Shown in pieces: positions 33,459 to 44,860 of a DNA stretch of 64,000 nt. The position numbers were made by a program, and so were the translations under genes. Position 1 is the first letter of the stretch. The number at the start of each line of letters is the position of its first letter. This stretch comes from Nigrospora sphaerica (taxonomy: Eukaryota > Ascomycota > Sordariomycetes > Amphisphaeriales > Apiosporaceae), in NCBI GenBank assembly GCA_018287875.1, contig JAGVVL010000002.1, forward strand, positions 8,246,001-8,310,000, written 5' to 3'. The notes beneath the pieces are model-generated. The model ran no database searches and had not been told where the DNA came from. It saw only the letters and a list, made by a program, of their open reading frames with translations.

Positions 33459-35597
33459 CCCGATCCCCCCCGGGTGTGCCCCTCCCTTGCCCTTTCTTCT
33501 CTCCTTCTGCCCCCCCCCGCAGCGGCACACACCCCCCCCGGTGATGCATCGCCAGCGTGTGTGTGTGCTAGAGATACGGCTCGGGCAGCAAGTACCCCCG
33601 TGGGCGTTTCCCGAAAACTCGTGGTGCCCGCGTTCCGTCCCAGATCGGTCCAGACCGCGGGGGCTGAATAAGCGACGGCGCGGCACCGACAGGGGGGTAT
33701 GTATGGTGGTTTGGGTCTGGAACCTGAGGGCTTGGAGGCGTTGCTGGTTCAATTTCGGTACGGGATGCTGTAATCTGTTTGCCGTAGAAAACTTCCAGGG
33801 GAGTCCAGTGACATTTGAAGCCATTCCGCCTTCGCGCCGGCCGGAACTGAGGCACGATGGCCATGTTAATTAATCGGAATTTGAGGGCCGATCCGCCGCC
33901 CCCGTCGTCCCCGTCGTCTTGCAATTGTCCTACCCAGCTGGCCGCGGGATCCCGCTCTAACTTCTCCGGTCAGAAGCCGGTGCCGTCCCGGCAAATCAAC
34001 CGGGGCCTCGTCCCGTATCGGTGCGCCATCGCGGCCGGCGGTAACGGGGGGGAGAGAGAAGCGTTGCCATGCTCAACGCCCCAACGTCAGCCGCGGGGGG
34101 CCGCCTCAAGGCCGGGATTGGAAGGGGGGCAGCAAAGCAATTAGGTACCGTGAAAACAGGGCTACATGCCTTGGGAGTGACCCCAATGGTAGACAGTATT
34201 TCTAAGCGCAGCAGCTCTCAAACGAATAGGTCCCAATTCCCCGCCTGTCGGTAACTGGTCAGAATTTACGCCCCCTGCCATGACAAAGTTGCTTGTCGGT
34301 TGGAGAATCCGTAGCTCGATGACTTTCAGCAGAACGACCGAATGCCGTGGCACTTTGATGGATGATGGCCAGGGCCTGTTGAGCGGCCGCCTCTACGGCT
34401 CCCAGGTCCGGGCCCCGAGAGATAACGGAGGAACGGCTGTAGGGAGCCAGCCATGCACTCCGCCTCCAGGCCGGGCTTTACGATTTCAACTGCTTGTAGG
34501 CGCTGGACGAGTTCGGAGCCGAGTCCGGAAGCCAGGCCCGTAACATTGCCTTCAAGACCGTGTGCTTCCCACCACGCCACGGCAAAGGGAAACCTGTAGC
34601 ACTGTTCCCTCGCGGCGTTTAATCTATTGGAGCAAGACGCTGAGATGAGCATCGGAAGTTGCCGAGGCAGTACAGAGGGCTGTCATAACGAGATGAAGGT
34701 CGACAACGGAGGCGACATCCCAGGGGCAGGGGGAGAGAAGGAGGCCACGGTTGCCACGGATGTAGGGGAGAAAGCAAAAAGAAAATTCGGCAAAAACATA
34801 CAACACCGAGGATTCCCAGGTCGTCACCGACCCTAGTACTAATTCGGCGCTTTCCAGCTTATCTATGGGAGAGCGGACGGGATCCCGAGTTTTCTGGAAG
34901 CTATGGTCGTATGTGATAGACGGTTGCGTTATTGCCGTCCATATACACCATATAGTATTCTAGCCTCTTCCTTCGCCTACTCCTGGCGCATTTGACTCCG
35001 ACTCCCGACATATCTGGGAGAGGTAATTTCGTGCCGCCGTGCTGGTTCAGCCCCCTGAACCCTCAATGAATCGGCGGGCGGGGCTTGATGCAGGGCCCGT
35101 GGACAAGCAGTGCAGAGATCACCCGGACCGTAGCTGCGAGTTGCCGGTCCGTGAATTCGCTAGGATCGTAGCGAGGAGGCCGGGGCCGCTGATGGGTTCA
35201 TACCGTGGTGCATCTTTTTTTGTACTACGTAGTGGAAAACGAAAGCCTCCCAAAACGCGTAAGACACCGGACAATATCGAGGACGGCGCCAAAGCCCCGG
35301 CCGCCATTGCCGCGTGTCTGCAGCTCGGATCATGCGAGCCTCCCATGGCATACGCAAAGATCATAACGAATGGTGCGTCTTCCGCCGCGTTGCCGGCGGC
35401 ACTGCCGTAGATGAAATGAACAGGTTGAATTCCAAAACTAAGTATAGTAAGTAGATCATGGTGTGAAAATTGGGTATCTTCGCTTATGCGATGCATCGAC
35501 GGCGGCACCACATTGTCCCGTCATCCATTTCGCCCCGTTCCAAGGCCCGGCCGCTCTATCACCCAGCGCCACCTTCCCCTCATGGTGGTTGCCGAAA

Positions 35598-35637
35598 TAA
35601 AAAAAAACCAAAAAAAAACAAATAAAAAAAACCCCAA
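35598..35637. repeat. A-rich low-complexity tract
   Basis: Runs of 7-9 A interrupted by CC or C. It lies 65-104 nt past the stop codon of the minus-strand TPR-like gene, so on the transcript it is a T-rich 3' UTR tract. Confidence 0.65.
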
Positions 35638-35701
35638 ATAGGTAGGCCTGTGTAGGTACACACGACCACAAAGAAAAGGGGAAAGGGAGGGGAGGGCATC
35701 A

Positions 35702-37439
35702 TTAGATGTGAGTGGCGTCGGCGCCGTCGCAGATGGCGCGCCAGCCGCGGTCGAAGATGGCGCCGAGGCGGGCGGCCTCTTCGTGGTGGCCCATCTGGCG
35801 GTGGTAGCGCGCGAGGGCGCCAAGGGCGCGGACGGTGTGGCGGCTGTCGGGGCCGACCTCGCGGCGGCAGACGTCGTAGCGGGCCTGGTAGGCGGCGAGG
35901 GCCTCGGCGGGCAGGCCGAGGCCGTCCATGGTCTGTGCGCGTAGGTAGTAGTAGACGCTCAGTGTCCAGATGTCGTAGGGCTCGGCGGCGGCGTCCAGCT
36001 TCTCGCCGATCTGCTCGAGCAGCTCGAGGGCCTCGGTGAGGTTGCCGTCGTCGACGTAGACAGTGGCGAGCTCGAGCTTGGCCCAGAGCACGTAGTCGAG
36101 CGTCCAGTACTTGATGTCGGCCGACATGCGGTCGACGATGGCGCCGATCTTGGCGCGTGCGGCGGCGCCCGAGATGGCGCGCAGCCGGTGCAGGTTGCGC
36201 GTGTACTCGAGCTCGGCCACGGCGACACCCTTGTCGCGCGGCGGCGAGTAGTGGCGCACGAGGTCGAACTGGGCGCCCAGGATGCGCGCCAGGTAAGGGC
36301 GGATGCCCTCGAGGCCGTGGGCGCCGATGGCGCGCCAGATACGGCTGAGCGGGTGCCGCTCGCCGAGCGTGAGCGGTAGTAGGTTGGCGCTGTAGCGTAC
36401 AAAGGCATCGCCGACCTCGGGCCCGGCCTGCGTCATGTAGAAGGCGACGACCAGCGTCTTGGCCAGCATCTCGGCCGGTTCCTCGGTCCGCACGATGGCG
36501 GCGTACTGGGCGAAGCAGATCTGCACCATGCGGAAGCCCGACATGTCGCCGCTCTGCACCACCTCCTTGGCCAGCGCCGCGTGGTTCGTCCACACGCCCA
36601 TGCGTGGCCCGGCGTCGACGCCCCAGCCGTTGGTGTCGTTCCACACGCCGCTTTCGAAGCGGCTGTTGGTCCAGTCCAGCACCGCGCGGATGCACTCGTC
36701 GGGCAGCCAAAGCCCGGGCCCCTGGAGTGGCGTAAATGGGAGCGGCGCCGACGACAACGACGGCGTCGTCGGCCGTCTCGATGGTGCCGCCATGAGGGCC
36801 ATGGAGGGCGAGGCGGCGGGCGTGAGCGGCTGGTAGCCGACCGTGCGAGACGACGGCGGCATGAGAAGGTTCGCGCTCTGCGGCGGCTTCTGGCTTTGAG
36901 GAAATTCCTGGGTTTGGGAGGTTTCAGGTGTGGGAGAGGAAATGGGAGTTGGGGCAAAGTCGCCGCCGCCGCCTATTGTGCTGGATGCGGGGCTGCGACT
37001 CTGTGTCGTTTGCTCAAGGCGGCGTCGCTTGGCGGCGACGACTGCATCTACACGCTCGTCGTCGCGGTCGTCGTCGCGGTCTTCGTGTGCGTTGCCCCCA
37101 TTGGGCGACGGGCGTGCTGCTGTTACCAGACTCCCGGGTCCGTCTGATCTGCCCAGGTGTCAATTATTCGATCGGGTCAGGCCGTGCTGACAGCAGCGGA
37201 GGGGGCAGAGTAAGAGAGTGAGATGGAAAGAGGGGGAGGGCGGGAAAGGAAGAGTAAGCTCACGTGATGATGGCCAGGCCGTCGTGCCTCGGGCGGAGAA
37301 GGTCCTGCTGCATCTTGCGAAACCCTGCCACGGATTGGGGGCTATTTAAGTAATCCAGGCGGCGACGGTACTGCACCCAGTCCATCGGCTCCGGCGTGGA
37401 CGGCGAGAGCGCCCGATTTGCCGGCGCGGAGGATGCCAT
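35702..37439 (-). CDS. TPR-like helical-repeat protein, function unknown
   Basis: Two exons (37439-37264 and 37148-35702) give 540 aa; the intron is 115 nt with donor GTGAGC and acceptor GGGCAG. The joined N-terminal part is disordered and contains a basic AKRRR stretch that could be a nuclear signal, then a Ser/Pro/Thr/Gln-rich linker. The C-terminal part of about 350 residues is alpha-helical. It has tetratricopeptide-like pairs near the end: LATVYVDDGNLTEALELLEQI, YYYLRAQTMDGLGLPAEAL, and RALGALARYHRQMGHHEEAA. Similar C-terminal halves occur in fungal Clr5-domain proteins, but I cannot see a Clr5 domain here. An extra upstream exon cannot be excluded, so the 5' end is the weak part. No function is proposed. 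Confidence 0.65.
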
Positions 37440-38386
37440 TGGGACGGCGAGAGGAACGCGAACGCACACGCACTCTCGTTCGTTGGACGGATCACACATG
37501 GGCAACCAGGACAGAGAGGGCGAAGAGGAAACAACAGGACACGGCCGTCTTTAGGTAAGCGACTACAAATAACCTGCAAAGGCTTCCGGGGGTGGACAGG
37601 GACTCGTGCTGGGCCCCCAGACGGGCGCGCCAGGGCACAAGTGGATATGGGTGGACGGGCATACATACAGGGATGACGGACGGCGGTGGCCAGGTCTGGT
37701 TGATGGGACTGGGGTAGATCAGGTCCCGATGCGTCGTAGTGATAGTCCCTATTGGAAGTGCTAACAAACCCACGAGCCGGAACACCGCTACCACCCGCTG
37801 CGGTGGATGGGCAGAGAGGTAACAGGCTGTTGGTTTAGGAGGAGGGGGTGGCTTCTTGGCCGTAGCCATCGTCGTTGATTGGGCCGGTCAGATTGTTGCA
37901 TTCAGCTGAAGAAGCGGCGAACGGTTCACTCGAGGCATTTCCTGCCTCGTACGCCCGGCGAGGCATTGCCACGATCACCAGGAAGGAACCCGTAGGACCG
38001 GTTGCCCGTGTACGGAGAGTAGGTACCGATAATGTGTAGTAGCGGCGATAGGCAGAAGGGGGGATGGGGATTCCGTCGGATGCGTACGCCTGTGCGGCCC
38101 CGCAACCCAAGAGTTAGTGTCTCTCGCGGGTTCCACGCTCCCATTCCACAACGGGATCCATCCATTGGTAGCCCTCTAAGCGTTCCATCCAGCTGTCTCT
38201 AACCTGCAATGGTCGAAGCGTCCCTACCCGCAGTGGGGAAGGAGGGAGGGGGCGGGCGGCAAACACCCATCTTATTTCCTTCACTTTATCTTTGAGTTGG
38301 TTGCTCTAGCCCAAGAGAAGAAGGTAAGAGACGGGTAGGTATGTAGGCGGTAGGCATACATGTAATCAGATCTGCTGGTAGTTAAT

Positions 38387-38420
38387 TAGGTAGGTAGGTA
38401 GGTAGGTAGGTAGGTAGGTA
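38387..38420. repeat. TAGG tetranucleotide microsatellite
   Basis: About 8.5 uninterrupted TAGG units. It is not a telomere repeat (which would be TTAGGG). Confidence 0.9.
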
Positions 38421-39180
38421 TATTATCTGAGGTGGCTTAGGTACGAATGTGACGGCGTACCGGCAATGCCAACAGCCGCTCCCTCTCTGTAGAGAGAGGA
38501 AGAAAGAGAGAGGGAGAACCGGGATCACGGGTATTCCCCCAACTGGGGGGCGAATGGGGGCGGCGTCAGGGTGGTGCCATCTGCCGGTGTCATGCCGGCC
38601 GATGCGGGCAGTGAGTGCCAGGGTTCGTATGGCGAAGGACGATAAGGAGGGTCGCGACGCTGAGGTGCTCCCCTGAAGGCCATTCGTGTTGTTTGTATGA
38701 CCCGGGATTGCCCGCCACCGGTACCATAGTGCGTGGCTTGATGGATGGCCTGCCCGCCATCACCACCTGATACTGCAAATCGGCCATCCATTGTTGCGCG
38801 AGCGGTCAGTGGGAGGGGTTTAGGGGAAGCCGTTTCAAGTTACGGAGGCGATGGCCCTCCTCGAGAAGCTGTCTATGCGAGACCTGGAACTCGCAAATCC
38901 ACGATGCAGCCTGCCAGGTGTTGGGAAACAGCATCACGGGGGGAGGGCCCGAGCCGTCCACGCGTCCACGGCCGCTACGCTCTTCCGAGGTTTCCGTCGC
39001 TCCCAGGATGGATACCCGACCTACCTAAATTGGTGGACGCGCGCCCGGGGTGAAATGTGTAGGAAGGAAGCCTTCCGATGCCTGTCGTTCCCCTTCCTCC
39101 CTCAGCCCAAGGCCCACCCGCCACTCCCCCGGGCCACACCATTACATGTATGTGCCTTGTACGTAGTAAACATATGGGGA

Positions 39181-39268
39181 TATGTATATATATATATGTG
39201 TGTGTGTGTGTATAAACACACACACACACACACACATACGTACATATATACATATACATATATTTCTA
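39181..39268. repeat. Compound TA/TG/AC microsatellite with inverted symmetry
   Basis: A TATATA run is followed by a TG run (about 39197-39210), a short TATAAA spacer, an AC run (about 39216-39236) and more TA-rich sequence. The TG and AC arms are mutually complementary and could form a hairpin or cruciform, and the TG/AC alternation favours Z-DNA. Confidence 0.85.
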
Positions 39269-40380
39269 AAATTAGGAATGTACATGTTTGTACGCTTTCA
39301 CACCAACTCTGTGCAGTGCCAGCCTCGTACACGCATCCCTCCCGTTCGTTGCCCTGCGCCTGCCCCGGCTTTCATCCTACCTTTCTTTTCACTGTCCGCC
39401 GTGGCGCGACCGCTGTGGTGGTTCCAGGCTCTCCCCGATCACGGCGCGGTCTCGTCGTCGGTCGCCATCTCTCGAGCTGACAGGGCCAGTGATTTTTAGC
39501 ACACAACCTAGGCGCCCTCACGTAAACCTTGCTCTCGCGCACCTGCGTCCACACCCGCCACCATCATCCCCAAAACCTGGAGAGGGAGAGAAGCAGCGCA
39601 GCCAGTGGGCGGCTAGCTCCCTCCCCTCCCCCAAACGCACCGCTCGGCGATTTCTTGTTTGGTTGGCAGTGCCGTACCTTGCGAGTTGCACTATGAGACG
39701 GCACTACGACCACGTGGGACGAAAACCGGCCGTGGGTAGCAGTGCAACTTCATGCGCGCGTACGCTAGCTATGCTGCGAGGGGCAAGGCACTGCGTGTGG
39801 GCGATGGGAGATGGGGATTGGAGACGTGGTCATCGTGACCCCATAATCCGTGGTCGGGGGGTTGCGGACCCAATGAAGTCACCCTGGGCGCGCTGGTTCA
39901 TCAATGCCAATTTATGACAAGAGTTCGCGGCAAGTATCATTCAATCAAGGGGATGGCAGGCGGCAGGATCTTGGCCGAAAGGCCCCCGGAGCCATTGAGA
40001 ACAGCGGCAGGATCCCACGCCCCGTTGCGACTTGGCGATGGAGACTTCTACTAATAGCCGGGGAAGGGCTAGACCTAAAAACGGTCACGGTCACCGTGGG
40101 GGAGGGGGAAGAATTGGCTTTGGGGGGTTTCCGGGGCCGACAAACTTAAGAAGGATGGTTGGTGGGCGCATCCAGACGACCCTAAAAATCAATACTTGCC
40201 ATGCCGAGAGCTCAGTGTCGGCGGCGACGCATGCAGAGTAGTAAGCATTTGCCTGGAAGTCTAATCAGGGCATTGCTCCCCCAGATTCAAAGCGGTGGTC
40301 CGTTCAAATTGGCGACGAGAGCTTGTCATTCTCCGCTCCCGGCTGCCCAACCCGAAAAGCTGTTGTGGGGCCAAAGAAAG

Positions 40381-40432
40381 AAGGAGGGAGAGGGAGGGAG
40401 AGGGAGAAGAGAGAGAGAGAGAGAGAGAGAGG
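40381..40432. repeat. GA/GGGA purine microsatellite
   Basis: GGGAGA units pass into about 13 GA dinucleotides. Polypurine on the plus strand. Confidence 0.85.
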
Positions 40433-41543
40433 TGCTTATGACGCTTTTTACCTAATACGGAAGTTTAGAAAACATCCAAGGAGGGACCAAAGGTCATCAA
40501 GGTAGGTGAGAGAGTACTCCCTCCACTTCCACGACAACTTGAGCCCAGTCTCAGCCCATCCGGTCGCGACAAGCAGCGATAGAAAACCAAAAAGAGCAAC
40601 CCTTGACTGTGGCGGCCGAGGCTGCAGCACATCTAGCTCCACCAACCAACGGATCCCCCGCCCGAGAAGTCGTATGTCTGACCTGGTTCCCGATCATGCG
40701 ATGACTATCAAGATCATCAGTCATATCAAGATCACCAGTACTCGGTCCTTTCTCCTTCTCTCCTTCCCCGTCTATTTCTTGCCCTCACTCGCTTTCGCTC
40801 TCCTTCTACCTATCCCTTGTACTTTCTTTCACCCAGTCATTAGAACCACTCCTTGCCATGTACTTGGCGGCCTGCTTTGGGTCGTCCGAGACGGGATGGA
40901 ACGTGAATGTTAGAGAAAGCCCTCGATGCCCAGCCATCCTGTAACCTCACCCCTCCTCGCCCGTCCAATCCTTTCGTACGCCCTCTACCCCGCAAAAGGG
41001 CCACAGCGGCCGGCCAGGCCTAGGTTTGGGCGGCCCATGCAAGGTGAAGATCGAGTGCGACAGCCCAAATCGTGCCGTCCAATGGCCGCCCGCCTCTGCC
41101 GTTGACATGCAGGGATTCCCGCACAGTTTACTGGGAACTAGTGACGACATGACTTTTACGCCTCAGGTAGCCGAACAGGTCTCCGTGATGCGTGTGTCTG
41201 TTACCTTTTGGCCTACGGCGCAGCCCGATCCTTCAAGGCCAAAGGGCCAAGGCGATGCGAGAACAGTCCGAAACTCATTTAAGAAACCTTGGGTTCGCCC
41301 CCGAACTGTAGAAATCCTATGATATCACGAACCCCCCCGCATCTCTTCGTCTGCTTGCTTCCTGATATTTCCATCTTCCGCCTCCGGGACCATCAGCAAC
41401 CGACAGCGCAGCAGCAGTCAACCTCGTCTCACTCTCACTCTTACTCTCTCTACCTCTCCCCGTCTCTCCGTGCTTCATCCTCATCCTCATCCTCGCCACT
41501 ACTCGACACATAAACCCGTCGCGAGAACCCCCCACAAGTCAAC

Positions 41544-42750
41544 ATGGAGGAAGTACTGAAGAACACGGGCGCCCTGCCGACGCCGACGCCGCTGCCGACG
41601 GTGGTGCCCGAGCCGGTGCCCATCTACCACGTCACGGGCGCGGGCAACACGGGCAACCGGGCCCTCTGGGTCGTGTGCGTGCTCATGGGCCTGTCGTCGC
41701 TGGCCTTTTACGCCATGGCCGCGCGCGTGCCGGTGCAGAAGCGCCTCTTCCACGTCCTGACCGCCTTCATCACCACCATTGCCTTCATTTCCTACATGTC
41801 CATGGCCTGCGGCGACGGTGTCAGCCTGTCCACCTACAAGATCGAGGTGCCCAAGCACAACCTGGCCCACCACATTTACCAGCGCGAGATTTACTGGGCT
41901 CGCTACGTTGACGTATGTCCTGTTACTTCCCCCCTCTCTCTCTGTCACGCACTCTCTCTTCTGTTTCTTCCCGCCCCCTTCTCTAGCCCCCACCCCTACT
42001 CCCTGTTTCCGGGTTTCGGGCCGTGTCTTACAGCTCCCGGGTCTCCACCCCCCCCCCCACAAGCCCTCCGTGTCGGGCCATGCCGCCGCTACCCGGTTTC
42101 CCCAGCTGACATATGTTTTGTCTCACCCAGTGGACTCTGACGACGCCGCTGCTGTTGCTGGACCTCAGCTTCATGGCTGGACTCAGCGGGGCCAACATCG
42201 TCGTGGCCGTCTTCGCCGACGTCGTCATGTGTCTCACGGGCCTGTTCGCCGCCTTCGGTGACACCGATGGGCAGAAGTGGGGCTACTACACGGTCGGCTG
42301 CATCGCCTACCTCGTCATCGTCTACCAGCTTGGCATTAACGGCCGCACCGCCGTCGCCAACAAGGACAACAAGACCAAGGTATTTTACAGCCTCATCGCC
42401 GGCTACACTCTGCTCTTGTGGACCGCCTACCCCATGTACGTAACGTGCCCTCACCCCCTCCCCGCCCCCGTAATACCATCCAACAAAGACGAGGGTTTCG
42501 ACGGTGGCGTCGCGAATGCTGACACGTCCTCTCTCACAGCGTCTGGGGCGTCAGCGACGGCGCGCGTCTGGCCAACGTCGACGCCGAGATCATCGCCTAC
42601 AGCGTCCTCGACGTCCTCGCCAAGCCCGTCTTCGGCTTCTGGCTGCTGACGACGCACGACGCCATGGCGCGCAGCTCCATCTCCCTCGACGGCTTCTGGG
42701 CCAACGGCATCGCCGCCGAGGGCGCCATCCGCGTCGGCGACGACGCTTAA
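41544..42750 (+). CDS. Microbial (type I) rhodopsin, predicted proton pump
   Basis: Three exons (41544-41912, 42131-42435, 42540-42750) give 294 aa with seven hydrophobic segments. The retinal-binding lysine is Lys253 in LDVLAKPVFGF, with the counterion-region Asp249 four residues before it, as Asp212/Lys216 in bacteriorhodopsin. Helix C reads ARYVDWTLTTPLLLLDL. It keeps the equivalents of Arg82 (Arg120), the proton acceptor Asp85 (Asp123) and the cytoplasmic donor Asp96 (Asp134). That pattern predicts fast light-driven proton pumping, as in Leptosphaeria rhodopsin, rather than the donor-modified NOP-1 type. The N-terminal 35 residues are proline-rich. The intron after Asp123 splits helix C exactly between Asp and Trp. 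Introns are 218 and 104 nt. The plasma membrane is the expected site. The physiological role in fungi is not settled. Confidence 0.95.
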
Positions 42751-43314
42751 GAAGCCGCCGAGGCCCCCCAGTTTCGCGTCGCGCTCTTCGTGTGCGCGCG
42801 CCCGGTGAAGGGTCGGCCGGCGCGACGGTACCGATGCTTCGTACGCCGTCGGCAAGCCACGGCGTACTCAGCTGGTGGAGGAAAGGGTCGCCGGATGAAG
42901 CAAAAGCAAAATCGTCTCCCGTGCGCTGGCCCTCGAGAGACTACCGTGGGGAAAGAGGTCGGAGGGTGTGGGGTTGTGGGTTCGGCATTCGGATTGTAAG
43001 GGACCTAAGAAAAAAAAGGAAAGGGAATCAAAAACACTCATTCCGTTTGGAATATGATTGGGACGTGTGGAACGTTGGTGTTGACGGGCTTTTTGGCTTT
43101 TCTTTGGTTCGAATGTAGCCGCGGCAAGGATTTTGATTAATATTAATAGCTCTGCTGCCAACACGGGTGTTGCTCGCGTTTCCTAAGGATCACGACCCAA
43201 GCCACGTTCCTCCTGAACAAGAAAGTGACGGAGCCACCATCACCACCTGCCTCCCTCCCCTTTCGCGCCCCGTCCCCCGCGCCCAAGCCGTTTCCCCGAC
43301 CTACCTCCGCAACC
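42751..43314. other. Convergent 3' spacer
   Basis: Between the stops of the rhodopsin gene and the minus-strand pectinesterase gene. No coding sequence is supported. The stretch around 43,100-43,150 is AT-rich, consistent with 3' UTR and polyadenylation signals. Confidence 0.55.
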
Positions 43315-44736
43315 TCACGGCCGCGGCCGCGGGTACACGCTCTGATCGATCCAAGCGACGTCGGGCCTCTCGGCGGCGTCGTCGGCGGCGTCCTCGGGGA
43401 CGGCGTAGCCGGGGCCGCGGAAGACGGCGGCGGGGTCGGCGTAGGCGGCGGCGGCTTCGCGGGGGTCGAGGAGGCGGGCGAGGCCGGCGGCGCGCGCGGC
43501 GGCCGGGTCGTAGCCGGGGCCCGAGGCGCCGGCGAGGGCCATGAGGGTCCGGGGCCCGAGGCGCGGGTCCGTCGGCTGCCACTGCACGTACGCCGCCGGC
43601 AGCGCGCTGCCGTCCAGGTACGTGTCGAGGTAGACGCTGCGGTGCAGCGCGTTCCACGGCCGCCCCAGCGCGCACGTGCCCGCGATGGTCTCGGCCACGC
43701 TCGCGTTGGCCGCCTGCACCCGCGACCGCGACACGTAGACGCCGTAGTGGTTGGCCAGCGTCGTGTTGGTGCCTGGCGGGGGGTTAGGTGTGTTAGCTGG
43801 TGGTGCGCGACGGACGAATGGGGCCGTGGGGTTTGCAGGGGGGAGCGAGGGCCAGGGGGCGTGGCATGGAGGGAGAAAGGTAAGGGGTAGTCGGAAGAGA
43901 GGGGGGGGGGCGTCTCGAAAACGGGGGTGCATGCGAAGAGAACGAAACAAGAGAGAGAGGGACGGGCTCACCCTTCCAAGCGGCCACGCCGCCGCCGCAG
44001 CCGCGCAGGGCCAGCAGCGACTTCTCAAGCCAGGCGGTGCCGAAGCCGTAGAGGAAGTCGACCTCGCCGGCGACGACGGCGTCGTAGAAGAAGGCGGCGC
44101 CGCGCTTGCCGACGTAGACGGTGTCCTGGTAGCTGTAGAGGCCGCAGCCGTAAAAGGCGGCGCGGGCGCGGGCGACGCCGACGGCGAGGGCGGGGCCGAC
44201 GGAGCGGTCGGCGGCGTCGTTTCGGAAGTCGACGTTGTAGGCGCGGAAGTCGGCGCTGCCGAGCGGCGCGTCCGCCGGCACCGGGTACCCCGTGGGACCC
44301 GTGCCCGTCAGCGCCGCCTCGCGCGTCGGCGCCACCGTCAGCACCGCCGTCACGGCGTTGTCGACGAGCTTGCCCGTGTTGTCGCTGTTGGCCGCCGCCC
44401 AGATCACCGTCACGGCGTTGGCGTGCGACGCGTCCGACGTCGCCGCCCCGCCGTACGCCCGCCCCGCCGCCGGCCCGTCCGTCGCCCCCAGCAGCGTCAG
44501 CGGCCCCCGCCGCGTCACGTTGAGCTGCTCGCGGTACGTGCCCGGCGCGATGAGGATCGTGGCCGGCGCCGCGTCGTCGGCGAGCGACGCGATGGCCCCC
44601 TGAATCGTTGCGTGTTGCGCCGCCGCGTGCGGCCTGGCGCTCACGTAGATGGTTCCCGGCGGGCAGCCGGCCAGCGGGTCCGCCGTGAGCTGCTGGCACG
44701 CCGCGTACGTCTGCGCCGGCCGCACCGCGTCATGCT

Positions 44737-44767
<31 letters not shown>

Positions 44768-44860
44768 GCCGTGGGGGACGCCGCAAGCGGGCGCGGCCGA
44801 AACGCTGGGGCTCACCGCCGCGGCGACGAGGGCCCCGAAGAGGGCGCGGCCGAGAGCCAT
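43315..44860 (-). CDS. Secreted pectin methylesterase, carbohydrate esterase family 8
   Basis: Two exons (44860-43972 and 43772-43315) give 448 aa; the 199-nt intron has GTGAGC, a GCTAAC branch and CGCCAG. The signal peptide is residues 1-22. A proline run (about 32-41, encoded by a GGC/GCC microsatellite) precedes the beta-helix. CE8 active-site residues are present: Gln245-Asp246 in SYQDTVYVG, Asp268 in GEVDFLYGFG, and Arg334/Trp336 in GRPW. The enzyme removes methyl esters from homogalacturonan, making it a better substrate for polygalacturonases such as the GH28 enzyme near 8-9 kb. The C-terminal segment of about 80 residues after the helix is Ala/Asp-rich and closes with DVAWIDQSVYP. It is longer than compact Aspergillus-type PMEs (about 320-330 aa). 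Confidence 0.94.
44736..44766. repeat. GGC trinucleotide repeat coding for polyproline in the CE8 enzyme
   Basis: About nine GGC units in frame on the minus strand, giving a run of about ten prolines between the signal peptide and the catalytic domain. Confidence 0.8.

Larger units (their letters stand above)
33262..35701. other. 2.4-kb intergenic region with possible coding remnants
   Basis: It includes the tyrosinase promoter and the 3' flank of the TPR-like gene. One minus-strand stretch near 34,440-34,620 reads with protein-like composition (FPFAVAWWEAH, LGSELVQRLQAVEIV) but has no start, no domain I can name and no extension. I treat it as at most a gene relic. An A-rich tract lies at 35,598-35,637. 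Confidence 0.45.
37440..41543. other. 4.1-kb intergenic region with microsatellites, no supported gene
   Basis: Between the divergent TPR-like gene (minus) and the rhodopsin gene (plus). It holds three simple repeats listed separately. ORFs of 60-210 codons are present but overlap in several frames and include repeat-derived Tyr/Thr/His peptides. The last 150 bp before 41544 are CT-rich (CTCACTCTCACTCTTACTC), a typical fungal promoter/leader. Confidence 0.55.

Noticed and set aside
38387..38420. TAGG repeat as an interstitial telomere
   Set aside because: The unit is TAGG, not TTAGGG, so it is an ordinary microsatellite.
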